64,000 nt of DNA from SZAS-79 sp963844255 (GTDB lineage Bacteria; Pseudomonadota; Gammaproteobacteria; Burkholderiales; SG8-39). The translations under genes and the position numbers were made by a program. Below are positions 53,107-60,445 of this stretch, one piece after another. Positions within the stretch are counted from its first letter, which is position 1; every line of letters begins with the position of its first letter. Below the pieces are notes generated by a model that saw nothing but the letters and a program-made list of their open reading frames with translations, searched no databases and was not told the origin of the DNA. The stretch spans positions 1-64,000 of the forward strand of contig CAWJNP010000083.1 in NCBI GenBank assembly GCA_963844255.1, in the 5' to 3' direction.

Positions 53107-54427
53107 TGACCAGTTCTCCACGAAGCGTATGCGAAAGCGCCTGCGTAATGCGGACATCCGTGAAGCTGCCGGCCATGTCCGGCGTGCCGGCGAAATTCAC
53201 GGTTCGGTTGTTTGTACTTCTGCCGGCCATTTCGCTCGCGTTCTTGCGCGACGGTCCCTCGACCAGTATGCGCTGCACCGTACCGACCATTGCCGCACTG
53301 ATCCCGCGTGCCTGCGCATCAATCCGCGCCTGGAGTCGGCCCAGACGCTCGAGCTTTGCGCTTTGCGGGGTGTCGTCCTTCAGTGAAGCGGCGGGCGTCC
53401 CGGGACGCGGGCTGTAGAGGAATGAATAGGAATCGTCGAACCCAACCTCTTCGACAAGTGACATCGTGGCTTCGAAATCGGCGTCAGTTTCGCCAGGAAA
53501 TCCGACGATGAAGTCCGAGGAGAGTCCGATGGCTGGGCGGACGCGGCGGAGCTTCCGGATGATCGACCGGTACTCCAGCGCGGTGTAGCCGCGCTTCATC
53601 GCGGCGAGCACGCGATCCGACCCCGACTGAACCGGCAGGTGCACGTGATCGGCAAGCTTGGGTGTTTCGGCATGCGCATCGATCAGCCGCTGAGTGAACT
53701 CCCGCGGATGGGAGGTTGTGTAGCGCATGCGTTCGATGCCGTCGATTTCCGCGACATGCATCAGGAGTTCGGCAAAATCCGCCGTGCCGCCGTCGTGCAT
53801 CGGACCCCGGTAGGCATTTACGTTCTGGCCGAGCAGGGTCACTTCCCTGACGCCACGTTCGGCGAGGCCGGCGATTTCCGCAACAACGTCGTCGAACGGA
53901 CGAGAAACCTCCTCGCCGCGTGTGTAAGGCACTACGCAGAAACTGCAATACTTGCTGCATCCTTCCATGATCGACACGAAGGCCGACGGTCCTGCCAGCC
54001 GGGCCGGGGGAAGATGGTCGAACTTCTCTATGGCAGGAAAGCTGATATCGACCTGAGCGACGCCCGTCCGGCGGCGTTCGGCCAGCAAGGCGGGCAGGCG
54101 GTGCAGGGTCTGGGGTCCGAACACGACGTCGACGTAGGGGGCACGGGCGACGATTCCGGCGCCTTCCTGGCTTGCGACGCAGCCTCCGACGGCAACCAGC
54201 AGATCCGGATTGGCGCGCTTGAGTTCCTTGGTACGGCCCAGGTCGGAGAACACCTTTTCCTGCGCCTTTTCGCGCACCGAGCAGGTATTGAAGATGATGA
54301 CATCCGCGTCCTCCAGCGTTGCGGCAGCGGAGAGCTGGTCAGATTGGGCCAGAACGTCGGCCATCTTGGCCGAGTCGTAGGCATTCATCTGACAGCCGAA
54401 GGTCTTGATGTAGAGCTTGCCGGCCAC
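53099..54427 (-). CDS. miaB: tRNA-2-methylthio-N6-dimethylallyladenosine synthase MiaB
   Basis: Radical-SAM enzyme that adds methylthio to i6A37 of tRNA. It has the UPF0004 N-domain cysteines (KTFGCQMNAYDSAKM, FNTCSVREKAQEK, VAVGGCVASQEG) for the auxiliary [4Fe-4S] cluster. The radical-SAM cluster is EGCSKYCSFCVVPYTRGEE, and the TRAM domain follows near the end (RILVEGPSRKNASEMAGRST). GTG at 54427 gives 442 residues and starts just after the upstream hypothetical gene. Confidence 0.95.
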   Translation of the reverse strand: MAGKLYIKTFGCQMNAYDSAKMADVLAQSDQLSAAATLEDADVIIFNTCSVREKAQEKVFSDLGRTKELKRANPDLLVAVGGCVASQEGAGIVARAPYVDVVFGPQTLHRLPALLAERRRTGVAQVDISFPAIEKFDHLPPARLAGPSAFVSIMEGCSKYCSFCVVPYTRGEEVSRPFDDVVAEIAGLAERGVREVTLLGQNVNAYRGPMHDGGTADFAELLMHVAEIDGIERMRYTTSHPREFTQRLIDAHAETPKLADHVHLPVQSGSDRVLAAMKRGYTALEYRSIIRKLRRVRPAIGLSSDFIVGFPGETDADFEATMSLVEEVGFDDSYSFLYSPRPGTPAASLKDDTPQSAKLERLGRLQARIDAQARGISAAMVGTVQRILVEGPSRKNASEMAGRSTNNRTVNFAGTPDMAGSFTDVRITQALSHTLRGELVSA

Positions 54428-54435
54428 GGGAGGAT

Positions 54436-54765
54436 CTAGGGCTTCTTGTCGGGCTTGGCGGCTTCGTCGTCCGTCAGAATCCACACCCGCTTGACCATTC
54501 CTGCGGAATCCACTTGATACTTGATCAGTTGTGGCTCGGGGGGCAGGGCCACGGGCAGGACGATACGGTTGTCCCGGCTGCGAATCTGGGCGCCGGGCGC
54601 GAGTCGCGCCGCGCTGCCGTCAATTTCGACGATCATTTCACGCCCGGGCCGCAGTTGTCCGCGCTTCGCGTCCTCGGGAATGGTGCGCAACTGCGCCGTT
54701 GCGAGACCAGTAACGATCAGCGCGCTAGCCGCAAACCCGAGAGAAGTGAATTTTGAAGGGCGCAC
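54436..54765 (-). CDS. Conserved exported hypothetical protein
   Basis: The GTG at 54765 gives 109 residues: a signal sequence (about 1-24, GFAASALIVTGLATA), then LRTIPEDAKRG and GAQIRSRDNRIVLPVALPPE, repeating features I recall from uncharacterised Burkholderiales proteins. Function unknown. It is remarkable for starting only 9 bases after the 3' end of tRNA-Met on the same strand, leaving no room for a ribosome site once the tRNA is cut out. It ends 8 bases before miaB, with which it is probably cotranscribed. Confidence 0.7.
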   Translation of the reverse strand: MRPSKFTSLGFAASALIVTGLATAQLRTIPEDAKRGQLRPGREMIVEIDGSAARLAPGAQIRSRDNRIVLPVALPPEPQLIKYQVDSAGMVKRVWILTDDEAAKPDKKP

Positions 54766-54774
54766 TTTATTGTT

Positions 54775-54851
54775 TGGTGGTGATAGGTGGACTTGAACCA
54801 CCGACCCCAGCATTATGAGTGCTGTGCTCTAACCAGCTGAGCTATATCACC
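54775..54851 (-). tRNA. tRNA-Met (elongator, CAT anticodon)
   Basis: Minus strand: acceptor GGTGATA pairs with TATCACC and the encoded CCA ends at 54775. The D-arm is GCTCAGCTGGTTAGAGC, the anticodon loop ACTCATAAT with CAT, and the T-arm GGTGGTTCAAGTCCACC. The elongator Met type rather than the initiator or the Ile-lysidine tRNA is judged from similarity to other Betaproteobacterial copies. Confidence 0.93.
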
Positions 54852-55001
54852 GAATCCGGGTAGTTCACTGAAAATGGCCGCGAATTGTCTTTTTTTCGGG
54901 CCACCGGGTCAAGACCGATCATGGGACAACTTCTGTTGCTCGCAGACACGCAAGCGACGCGCCTCATGAGAAGTCCGGAAAATTCCTTGTGAATCATAAC
55001 A

Positions 55002-55013
55002 TTGAATTCAATC
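55002..55013. repeat. Perfect 12-bp palindrome in the tRNA-Met / hydroxylase spacer
   Basis: ATTGAATTCAAT is fully self-complementary. It sits about 63 bases before the hydroxylase ATG in an AT-rich patch of the 224-base divergent spacer. It could be an operator or chance. I see no gene in the rest of the spacer. Confidence 0.35.
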
Positions 55014-55075
55014 GTTCGACGCGGAGCCGGCCACACCCGGCGCGTATGAGACCGGCATCGGCGTAAAATCCACGC

Positions 55076-56236
55076 ATGCGTTCCGATCTCATCGTAGTCG
55101 GCGGCGGTGCGGTGGGCGCCAGCCTCGTTCGCGCAGCGCGCGGTCTGTCGATCTCTCTCCTCAGTGCGCGGCGGCCGGAACCGGCGGCTGCGCGCGACGG
55201 GACGTTCGATTCCCGGATCTACGCTCTGTCGCCCGGCAACGTCGCCTTCCTGCGTTCTATCAAGGTGTGGGACTCGATTCCAGCCGAGCGCTTGACGCCG
55301 GTCCATGCAATGCGCGTTTATGGCGATGGTCCAGGTGCCATGACCGAATTTGACGCTTATCGCGCCGGGGTCCCTGAACTTGCATGGGTTGTCGAGGATC
55401 GGGAGCTGCAAGCCGCCCTGTGTGGCGCGCTGGCCACCCAGGACGGCCTCGAGATCCTAGCACCAGCGCGCTGCGCTGCGCTCACGCTGGGGACGTCCCC
55501 TCACATCACGCTCGAAGATGGACGGCAGATCGAGGCAGATCTGATCGTAGGCGCGGACGGTGCGGATTCTTTTGTACGCGGTGCCTCCGGCATCGGTGTC
55601 TCGGAGGCGTCATACGGGCAGACGGCGGTGGTCGCGAATTTTTCCTGCGAGCGACCGCATGCAAACACCGCGCTGCAGTGGTTCCAGGGAGGGAGCGTGC
55701 TCGCCTTGTTGCCGCTCCCCGGGTATCGCGTATCCATGGTCTGGTCTCTGCCAGACGATCGTGCGCTTCGTCTCAAGGCGCTGGACGCCGCCGAGATCGC
55801 CGCCGAGGTGCGGGACGCGGCTTTGGAACAGCTCGGGGCATTGGAGCTGATTTCCGAACCGCAGGCATATCCCTTGCGTAGGATCACCGCCGAGCGGATG
55901 GTGCTTTCGCATCTGGCCCTCGTGGGCGATGCGGCACACGTCATACACCCGCTGGCCGGGCAGGGACTCAACCTCGGACTGCAGGACGCGCGTGCGCTCG
56001 GTACGCTGCTATTGGAACGCGAACCCGTGCGCCGCCTGGGCGACCTGCGTCTTTTGCGGCGCTACGAGCGCGAGCGCAGCGAGGCTATACTCGCCATGCG
56101 CGCCGCGGTCCATGGCCTGCACTCCCTGTTCGGCGCCGAAGGCGCTGCAGTGCGCCGGCTTCGCAATGCGGGGTTGAACTTAACCGACCGAATGACGGTC
56201 TTAAAAAACAGCCTGTTGCGCCACGCGCTTCACTGA
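55076..56236 (+). CDS. FAD-dependent ubiquinone-biosynthesis hydroxylase (UbiF/UbiI/UbiM type)
   Basis: The 386-residue flavoprotein has LIVVGGGAVGASLVRAA, RIYALSPGNVAFLRSI, LIVGADGADSFVRG and GDAAHVIHPLAGQGLNLGLQD. The GDAAH form distinguishes it from the UbiH at 34212. The family cannot tell which ring carbon it hydroxylates. The downstream dsbC gene starts 15 bases later in the same direction, a pairing that may simply be operon convenience. Confidence 0.88.
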   Translation: MRSDLIVVGGGAVGASLVRAARGLSISLLSARRPEPAAARDGTFDSRIYALSPGNVAFLRSIKVWDSIPAERLTPVHAMRVYGDGPGAMTEFDAYRAGVPELAWVVEDRELQAALCGALATQDGLEILAPARCAALTLGTSPHITLEDGRQIEADLIVGADGADSFVRGASGIGVSEASYGQTAVVANFSCERPHANTALQWFQGGSVLALLPLPGYRVSMVWSLPDDRALRLKALDAAEIAAEVRDAALEQLGALELISEPQAYPLRRITAERMVLSHLALVGDAAHVIHPLAGQGLNLGLQDARALGTLLLEREPVRRLGDLRLLRRYERERSEAILAMRAAVHGLHSLFGAEGAAVRRLRNAGLNLTDRMTVLKNSLLRHALH

Positions 56237-56251
56237 TTTTCCGGAGATTTC

Positions 56252-56989
56252 ATGGTTCGTCGCATTTTCGCATTCCTGTCCGTGTCCCTGGCAATGGTGG
56301 CACACGCTGACGAAAAGCAGATCCGGCAGATCGTTGAGCCCAAGCTCGGGGGCGCCAAGATCGAAGCCGTTCAGCCGGCGCCGGTCGCTGGTCTGTTCGA
56401 GGTCCGGTTTCGTACGTCCAGCGGGGTGCAGATCCTGTATACCGATGCGAAAGCGGAGAATATCCTCGACGGCAACATCTATGACGCCAAGACGGGACGC
56501 AATCTCACCGAGGAGCGGATCAGCAAGCTGTCGGCAATAAAATTTGATTCACTCCCCCTCGATCGGGCGGTGAAGATCGTGCGCGGAAATGGCAAGCGGG
56601 TCGCAGCGATGTTTTCCGACCCCTATTGCCCGGCCTGTCAGGCGTTCGAGCAGACGCTGCAGCAAGTGGACGACATGACCCTGTATGTATTCATGTTCCC
56701 CGTCATCCGGCCAGAGCGGATCGACCAATCAAAGAGTGTCTGGTGTTCCCCCGACCGGTCCAAGGCATGGCTGGATCTGGCACTTCGCAAGAAGGTGCCG
56801 GTTGCACCGCCCACTTGCGAAAATCCGGTCGAATCAATTGTCCAATTGGGCCAGTCGATCGGCGTGCGCGCAACGCCTACGCTGTTCTTCGAGAACGGCG
56901 AGCGCGTGCAGGGTGGAATGCCATTGGCGCAGTTGCGCGCGCGGCTGGACCAGGTGGCTCTCGAAGTGCGCCAGACCAAGGCGCGTTAA
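56252..56989 (+). CDS. dsbC: Thiol:disulfide isomerase DsbC
   Basis: DsbC reshuffles wrong disulfides in periplasmic proteins such as c-type cytochromes and LptD. The 245-residue product has a signal peptide (about 1-19, VAHADEKQ), a dimerisation domain, and the thioredoxin domain with DPYCPACQAFEQ (CPAC). A structural cysteine pair is seen in SVWCSPDRSKAW and PTCENPVES. RATPTLFFENGERVQGG is the cis-Pro loop. Confidence 0.93.
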   Translation: MVRRIFAFLSVSLAMVAHADEKQIRQIVEPKLGGAKIEAVQPAPVAGLFEVRFRTSSGVQILYTDAKAENILDGNIYDAKTGRNLTEERISKLSAIKFDSLPLDRAVKIVRGNGKRVAAMFSDPYCPACQAFEQTLQQVDDMTLYVFMFPVIRPERIDQSKSVWCSPDRSKAWLDLALRKKVPVAPPTCENPVESIVQLGQSIGVRATPTLFFENGERVQGGMPLAQLRARLDQVALEVRQTKAR

Positions 56990-57027
56990 GCCCGGCGTAA
57001 GTCAGGAGGCGTCGCAACCGCCCCGTT

Positions 57028-58326
57028 TCAGTCAGGCTGCGGGATGGGCGCATTCTTCGGCCAGAGGAGCCACATCCTGCCTCGCTGACGCATGCGACCG
57101 GCCTGCGTCCCGGCATCATCGCCTGTGCCCCAGAAAAAATCGGCTCGAATCGCCCCTCGAATGGCGCCTCCCGTGTCCTGCGCCAGCACGAGTCGTTGCA
57201 GCGGTGTCGCCGACGCGGGAAAGGTCGTGGAGAGATAGACGGGCGCACCCAGTGGTATGTAGCGTGGATCGACCGCGATGCTGTGGCCCGGCGTAAGGGG
57301 CACACCCAGCGCTCCCGTGGGACCCTCCATGCCGTCTGCAGCAGCACTTTTCAGTGGAAGTTCGCGAAAGAATACGTAGCTCGGGTTGGTGTTGAGGGCG
57401 TCCTGCAGCGTTCCGGGGTTCTTCGCAGCCCACGCCTTGATCGCCTGCATCGAAGATTGCTCGAGTTTGAGTTCGCCCCGGTCGACCAGGGCGCGTCCGA
57501 GTGAACGATAGGGATAGCCATTCTGATCCGCGAAACCCAGACGCACGCGTTCGCCTGAGGCGAATTCGATCTGCCCGGAGCCTTGAATCTGCAGAAAAAA
57601 CAGATCCACCGCATTGGCAACCCAGACAAGTGGGCGCGCAGGGAGCGCACCGGCCGAGGCATCGATTTCGGCGCGCGAAAGGTACGGGACGAGGCGCCGG
57701 CCCTGCAGACGACCGCGCAGACGCAGGGTGCGCAGCTCCGGATGGAGTTCTGCAAGATCCACGACGATCAGGTCATCCGGTACGCCAAAAACGGGGTAGC
57801 GAAAATCGGCGCTCTGTTCGCGGCGCCCGGCCAGCACAGGCTCGTAGTAACCCGTGACGAGACCTTCCTCGTCGCCGTCCGGCGCGACAATTCGATAGGG
57901 TGCGAAGTGCGTTTCGAAAAACGCGCGCGCTGCCACCTCCCCATTCACCCCAACTTCGCGCGCGTCCGCACATACGGTTTTCCAGGCTGCCCGCGCCTGA
58001 ATGCGCGCACAGCCCGCCAGGAATGCCTGAAGACTGCGCAGATGTCCGGTCTGATCCCAGCCCGGCAGGTCTGCCCAGGTGGCCGGTTGAAACTGTGCTT
58101 CCCGGGGTTCTGGCTTCGGCAATGGGCAGACGGGACACGCTGGGCACGGCGTAACCGCGGGACAGGCGACAGCGGATGCCGCCGGAATGCTCACAACCGA
58201 CGCAGGTGACACAGGGGCCGGAGGCGAGGTTCCGGGCTGAGACGGCATGGCGCTGCAAGCCGCGAGCGCGACACCAAGTAGAATCGCGCAGGTCAACGGT
58301 AATGCGGATCGAACGATGTGGGTCAT
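57028..58326 (-). CDS. mltA: Membrane-bound lytic murein transglycosylase A
   Basis: MltA cuts peptidoglycan to 1,6-anhydro muropeptides. The ATG at 58326 gives 432 residues: a lipoprotein signal (lipobox ALAAC), a proline/cysteine-rich linker, the MltA domain (GLVTGYYEPVLAGRREQSAD, GVPDDLIVVDL, FLQIQGSGQIEFASGERVRL) and the 3D domain (LAQDTGGAIRGAIRADFFWG). Products feed the AmgK/MurU recycling route. The start overlaps a small ORF on the other strand. Confidence 0.94.
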   Translation of the reverse strand: MTHIVRSALPLTCAILLGVALAACSAMPSQPGTSPPAPVSPASVVSIPAASAVACPAVTPCPACPVCPLPKPEPREAQFQPATWADLPGWDQTGHLRSLQAFLAGCARIQARAAWKTVCADAREVGVNGEVAARAFFETHFAPYRIVAPDGDEEGLVTGYYEPVLAGRREQSADFRYPVFGVPDDLIVVDLAELHPELRTLRLRGRLQGRRLVPYLSRAEIDASAGALPARPLVWVANAVDLFFLQIQGSGQIEFASGERVRLGFADQNGYPYRSLGRALVDRGELKLEQSSMQAIKAWAAKNPGTLQDALNTNPSYVFFRELPLKSAAADGMEGPTGALGVPLTPGHSIAVDPRYIPLGAPVYLSTTFPASATPLQRLVLAQDTGGAIRGAIRADFFWGTGDDAGTQAGRMRQRGRMWLLWPKNAPIPQPD

Positions 58327-58420
58327 CTTTCTTGAAATGGGCGTCGCCCTGGGGCTGTTGTTGCTGATCGTCTGGTGGACCTGGCCGAAGAAACGCCCAG
58401 AGGACAAAGACCAGCCCTGA
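58316..58420 (+). CDS. Small single-helix membrane protein candidate (34 aa)
   Basis: The short frame begins with a hydrophobic helix (IFLEMGVALGLLLLIVWWTW, about residues 4-23) and ends in a charged tail rich in Lys, Asp and Glu (PKKRPEDKDQP). This looks like a real small membrane protein rather than a random frame. It starts divergently from mltA with an 11-base overlap of their 5' ends. No strong ribosome site is visible and the function is unknown. Confidence 0.45.
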   Translation: MWVIFLEMGVALGLLLLIVWWTWPKKRPEDKDQP

Positions 58421-58450
58421 GGCGTGCACCGAGGGACGTACTGCGCAGGC

Positions 58451-58834
58451 TCAGTGCAGCACCCGCGGCACGGAGAGCGTGAATTCCGGGATCGCCGCAT
58501 CGAACCGCGATCCGTCTTCGCCCACCATCTGATAGCTGCCGCGCATCGTGCCCACCGGGGTGGCAATCGACGTGCCGCTTGAATATTCAAAGCTTTCGCC
58601 AGGGCGCAACAGCGGCTGCGCGCCCACTACGCCCAGGCCGCGCACTTCCTGTACCTGACCGCGCGAATCCGTGATGACCCAGTGGCGACTGATGAGTTGC
58701 GCACTCGAGCCCCCGACGTTGCGAATGGTCACCGTATAGGCGAACACATAGCGATCGGCCGGTTCGTCCGACTGCTCGGGCAGATACCGGGTAATCGTAC
58801 TGATCTCGATTTCGTGGTGCTTTTCATGGGCCAT
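58451..58834 (-). CDS. apaG: ApaG/CorD protein
   Basis: The 127-residue beta-sandwich protein has ITRYLPEQSDEPADRYVFAY, TVTIRNVGGSSAQLISRHWV, ITDSRGQVQEVRGLGVVGAQ and GTMRGSYQMVGEDG, all typical of ApaG. It is linked to magnesium/cobalt resistance in enterics; molecular role unclear. The ATG 58834 is chosen; a much longer open frame upstream is a shadow of rpe and gph. Divergent from rpe, 84 bases apart. Confidence 0.94.
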   Translation of the reverse strand: MAHEKHHEIEISTITRYLPEQSDEPADRYVFAYTVTIRNVGGSSAQLISRHWVITDSRGQVQEVRGLGVVGAQPLLRPGESFEYSSGTSIATPVGTMRGSYQMVGEDGSRFDAAIPEFTLSVPRVLH

Positions 58835-58918
58835 GGGTGCGATTGTACCGGCAAGCGCGCGACGCATCGGCCACGCTTCGGTCGTCCCCGGGTGCGCTGG
58901 GCTACAATTCGCGTCGCC

Positions 58919-59593
58919 ATGAAAAATCGTATCGCGCCGAGCATTCTTTCCGCCGATTTCAGCCGTCTGGGCGAAGAGGTCCGCGCAGTCATTGCCGCCG
59001 GCGCAGATCTGATCCATTTCGACGTGATGGACAACCATTTCGTACCAAATTTGACGATCGGCCCAATGGTCTGCGAGGCGATACGGCCGCATGCAAGCGT
59101 ACCGATTGACGTACACCTGATGGTGAAACCGGTGGATCGGATCATTCCGGATTTCGCCAAGGCCGGCGCCGACATCATCAGCTTCCATCCCGAGGCCTCG
59201 GAGCACGTCGATCGGACTATCGGTCTGATCCACGAGCACGGTTGCAGGGCCGGGCTGGTGCTCAACCCGGCGACGCCGCTCGCGTATCTGGACCATGTCC
59301 TCGACAAACTCGACCTCGTACTGCTCATGTCGGTAAACCCCGGCTTCGGCGGGCAGAAGTTCATCGCCTCGGTGCTCCCCAAGATCGCCGAAGTGCGCCG
59401 GCGCGTGGATGCCGTTGCGCAGGTGACGGGCCGCGAGATCTGGGTTGAGGTGGACGGTGGCGTGAAGACTGACAATATCGCCGAGATCGCCTCGGCCGGG
59501 GCAGATACCTTCGTTGCCGGCTCGGCAATATTCGGCGCCGGCGACTATGCCGAGACGATCAAGGCAATGCGGGCGCGGCTCGGGGCGCCGTGA
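58919..59593 (+). CDS. rpe: Ribulose-phosphate 3-epimerase
   Basis: Rpe interconverts ribulose- and xylulose-5-phosphate in the pentose-phosphate and Calvin cycles. The 224-residue TIM barrel has APSILSADFSRLGEEVRAVI, HFDVMDNHFVPNLTIGPMVC, VHLMVKPVDRIIPDFAKAGA, LMSVNPGFGGQKFIASVLPK and EVDGGVKTDNIAEIASAGAD. The gene is the head of rpe-gph-trpE-trpG-trpD-trpC. Confidence 0.96.
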   Translation: MKNRIAPSILSADFSRLGEEVRAVIAAGADLIHFDVMDNHFVPNLTIGPMVCEAIRPHASVPIDVHLMVKPVDRIIPDFAKAGADIISFHPEASEHVDRTIGLIHEHGCRAGLVLNPATPLAYLDHVLDKLDLVLLMSVNPGFGGQKFIASVLPKIAEVRRRVDAVAQVTGREIWVEVDGGVKTDNIAEIASAGADTFVAGSAIFGAGDYAETIKAMRARLGAP

Positions 59594-59602
59594 TTTCGCG
59601 CT

Positions 59603-60286
59603 GTGACTTCCTTTAGCGCCGTTCGCGCCGTCCTGGTGGACCTGGACGGAACGCTCCTCGATACGGCCCCCGAAATTGGCGCTGCGGCGGCCGACATGCT
59701 CGCCGAACTCGGGCTCGAGCCGGTGTCTTCGTCGACTGTGCGCAGTTTCATCGGCAGGGGGATCCCCAGCCTGGTACACAGGACTCTGGAGGCTTCGCTG
59801 GGCCGATCGCCCGACAAGCGCCGAACAGGGTCGGGGCTGGAGAGTTTTTTCTTTCATTACGAAAAGCGGAACGGCTCCCAGGCCCAAGCCTACGGTGGTG
59901 TTCGCGAAGGTTTGACGACGCTGCATGCGGAAGGTCTCGCGCTTGCCTGCGTGACCAACAAATCGGCGCAATTTACCGTGCCACTGCTTGCGGCCACGGG
60001 GCTGCACGGATTTTTCCCGGTGGTCATTTGCGGGGATTCGGTTGCAAGGAAGAAGCCGGCGGCCGACCCCATCCTCGCGGCGTGCGAGCAGCTGGGGGTC
60101 GAGCCGGGCGAGGCGCTCATGGTCGGCGACTCTGCCAATGACGCGCTCGCCGCGCGCGCCGCCGGGTGTGCCGTGCTGCTCGTACCCTACGGCTACAGCG
60201 AAGGGGTGGATGTGCAAAGCATCGAGTGCGATGGTATAGTTCCTTCGCTCCTGCATGTCGCAGGACTTCTAAGACCTCAGTCGTGA
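59603..60286 (+). CDS. gph: Phosphoglycolate phosphatase
   Basis: HAD-family phosphatase that removes 2-phosphoglycolate. The GTG start at 59603 gives 227 residues with VLVDLDGTLLDTAPEIGAAA (nucleophile), RSFIGRGIPSLVHRTLE, ACVTNKSAQF and PILAACEQLGVEPGEALMVG, then DSANDALAARAAGC. The stop overlaps the start of the Trp leader peptide by 4 bases. In this order (rpe-gph-trpE) it is shared with many Betaproteobacteria. Confidence 0.94.
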   Translation: MTSFSAVRAVLVDLDGTLLDTAPEIGAAAADMLAELGLEPVSSSTVRSFIGRGIPSLVHRTLEASLGRSPDKRRTGSGLESFFFHYEKRNGSQAQAYGGVREGLTTLHAEGLALACVTNKSAQFTVPLLAATGLHGFFPVVICGDSVARKKPAADPILAACEQLGVEPGEALMVGDSANDALAARAAGCAVLLVPYGYSEGVDVQSIECDGIVPSLLHVAGLLRPQS

Positions 60287-60345
60287 GCCACACCCGGACA
60301 AACTGGACCATCAACTGGCTTAGCTGGCGCCCCTGGCGCAGCTAG
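60283..60345 (+). CDS. trp operon leader peptide candidate (20 aa, four Trp)
   Basis: The GTG at 60283 overlaps the gph stop (GTGA). The frame encodes 20 residues with tryptophan at positions 8, 12, 15 and 18, then TAG. Four Trp codons within 11 residues directly ahead of trpE is the hallmark of a Trp-starvation attenuator leader. The last two Trp codons and the stop lie inside a stable hairpin (60321-60344). Shine-Dalgarno match is weak, but coupling to the gph stop could supply initiation. Confidence 0.6.
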   Translation: MSHTRTNWTINWLSWRPWRS

Positions 60346-60380
60346 TCCAATTTGCGCCCCCGCGCGGCACGGGTCGCGCG
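60321..60380 (+). promoter_or_regulatory. Attenuator-like hairpins before trpE
   Basis: TAGCTG (60321-60326) pairs with CAGCTA (60339-60344) and CGCC (60328-60331) with GGCG (60335-60338), forming one hairpin with a single bulged G. The right arm GGCGCA (60335-60340) can pair instead with TGCGCC (60353-60358), giving a competing fold. A further stem CGCGCG/CGCGCG (60361-60366 and 60375-60380) follows. No T-run is present, so control could be Rho-dependent or translational rather than simple termination. Confidence 0.45.
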
Positions 60381-60445
60381 AAGCAGCGAAAGCCGCAGGT
60401 CAAAGCAGGTCCAGTTCCAATCCGGTTATCCAGTGGGAGATTCAC

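Noticed and set aside
58451..60256. A 601-codon minus frame running through rpe, gph and apaG
   Set aside because: Only its last 127 codons (apaG) are real; rpe and gph are intact on the plus strand.
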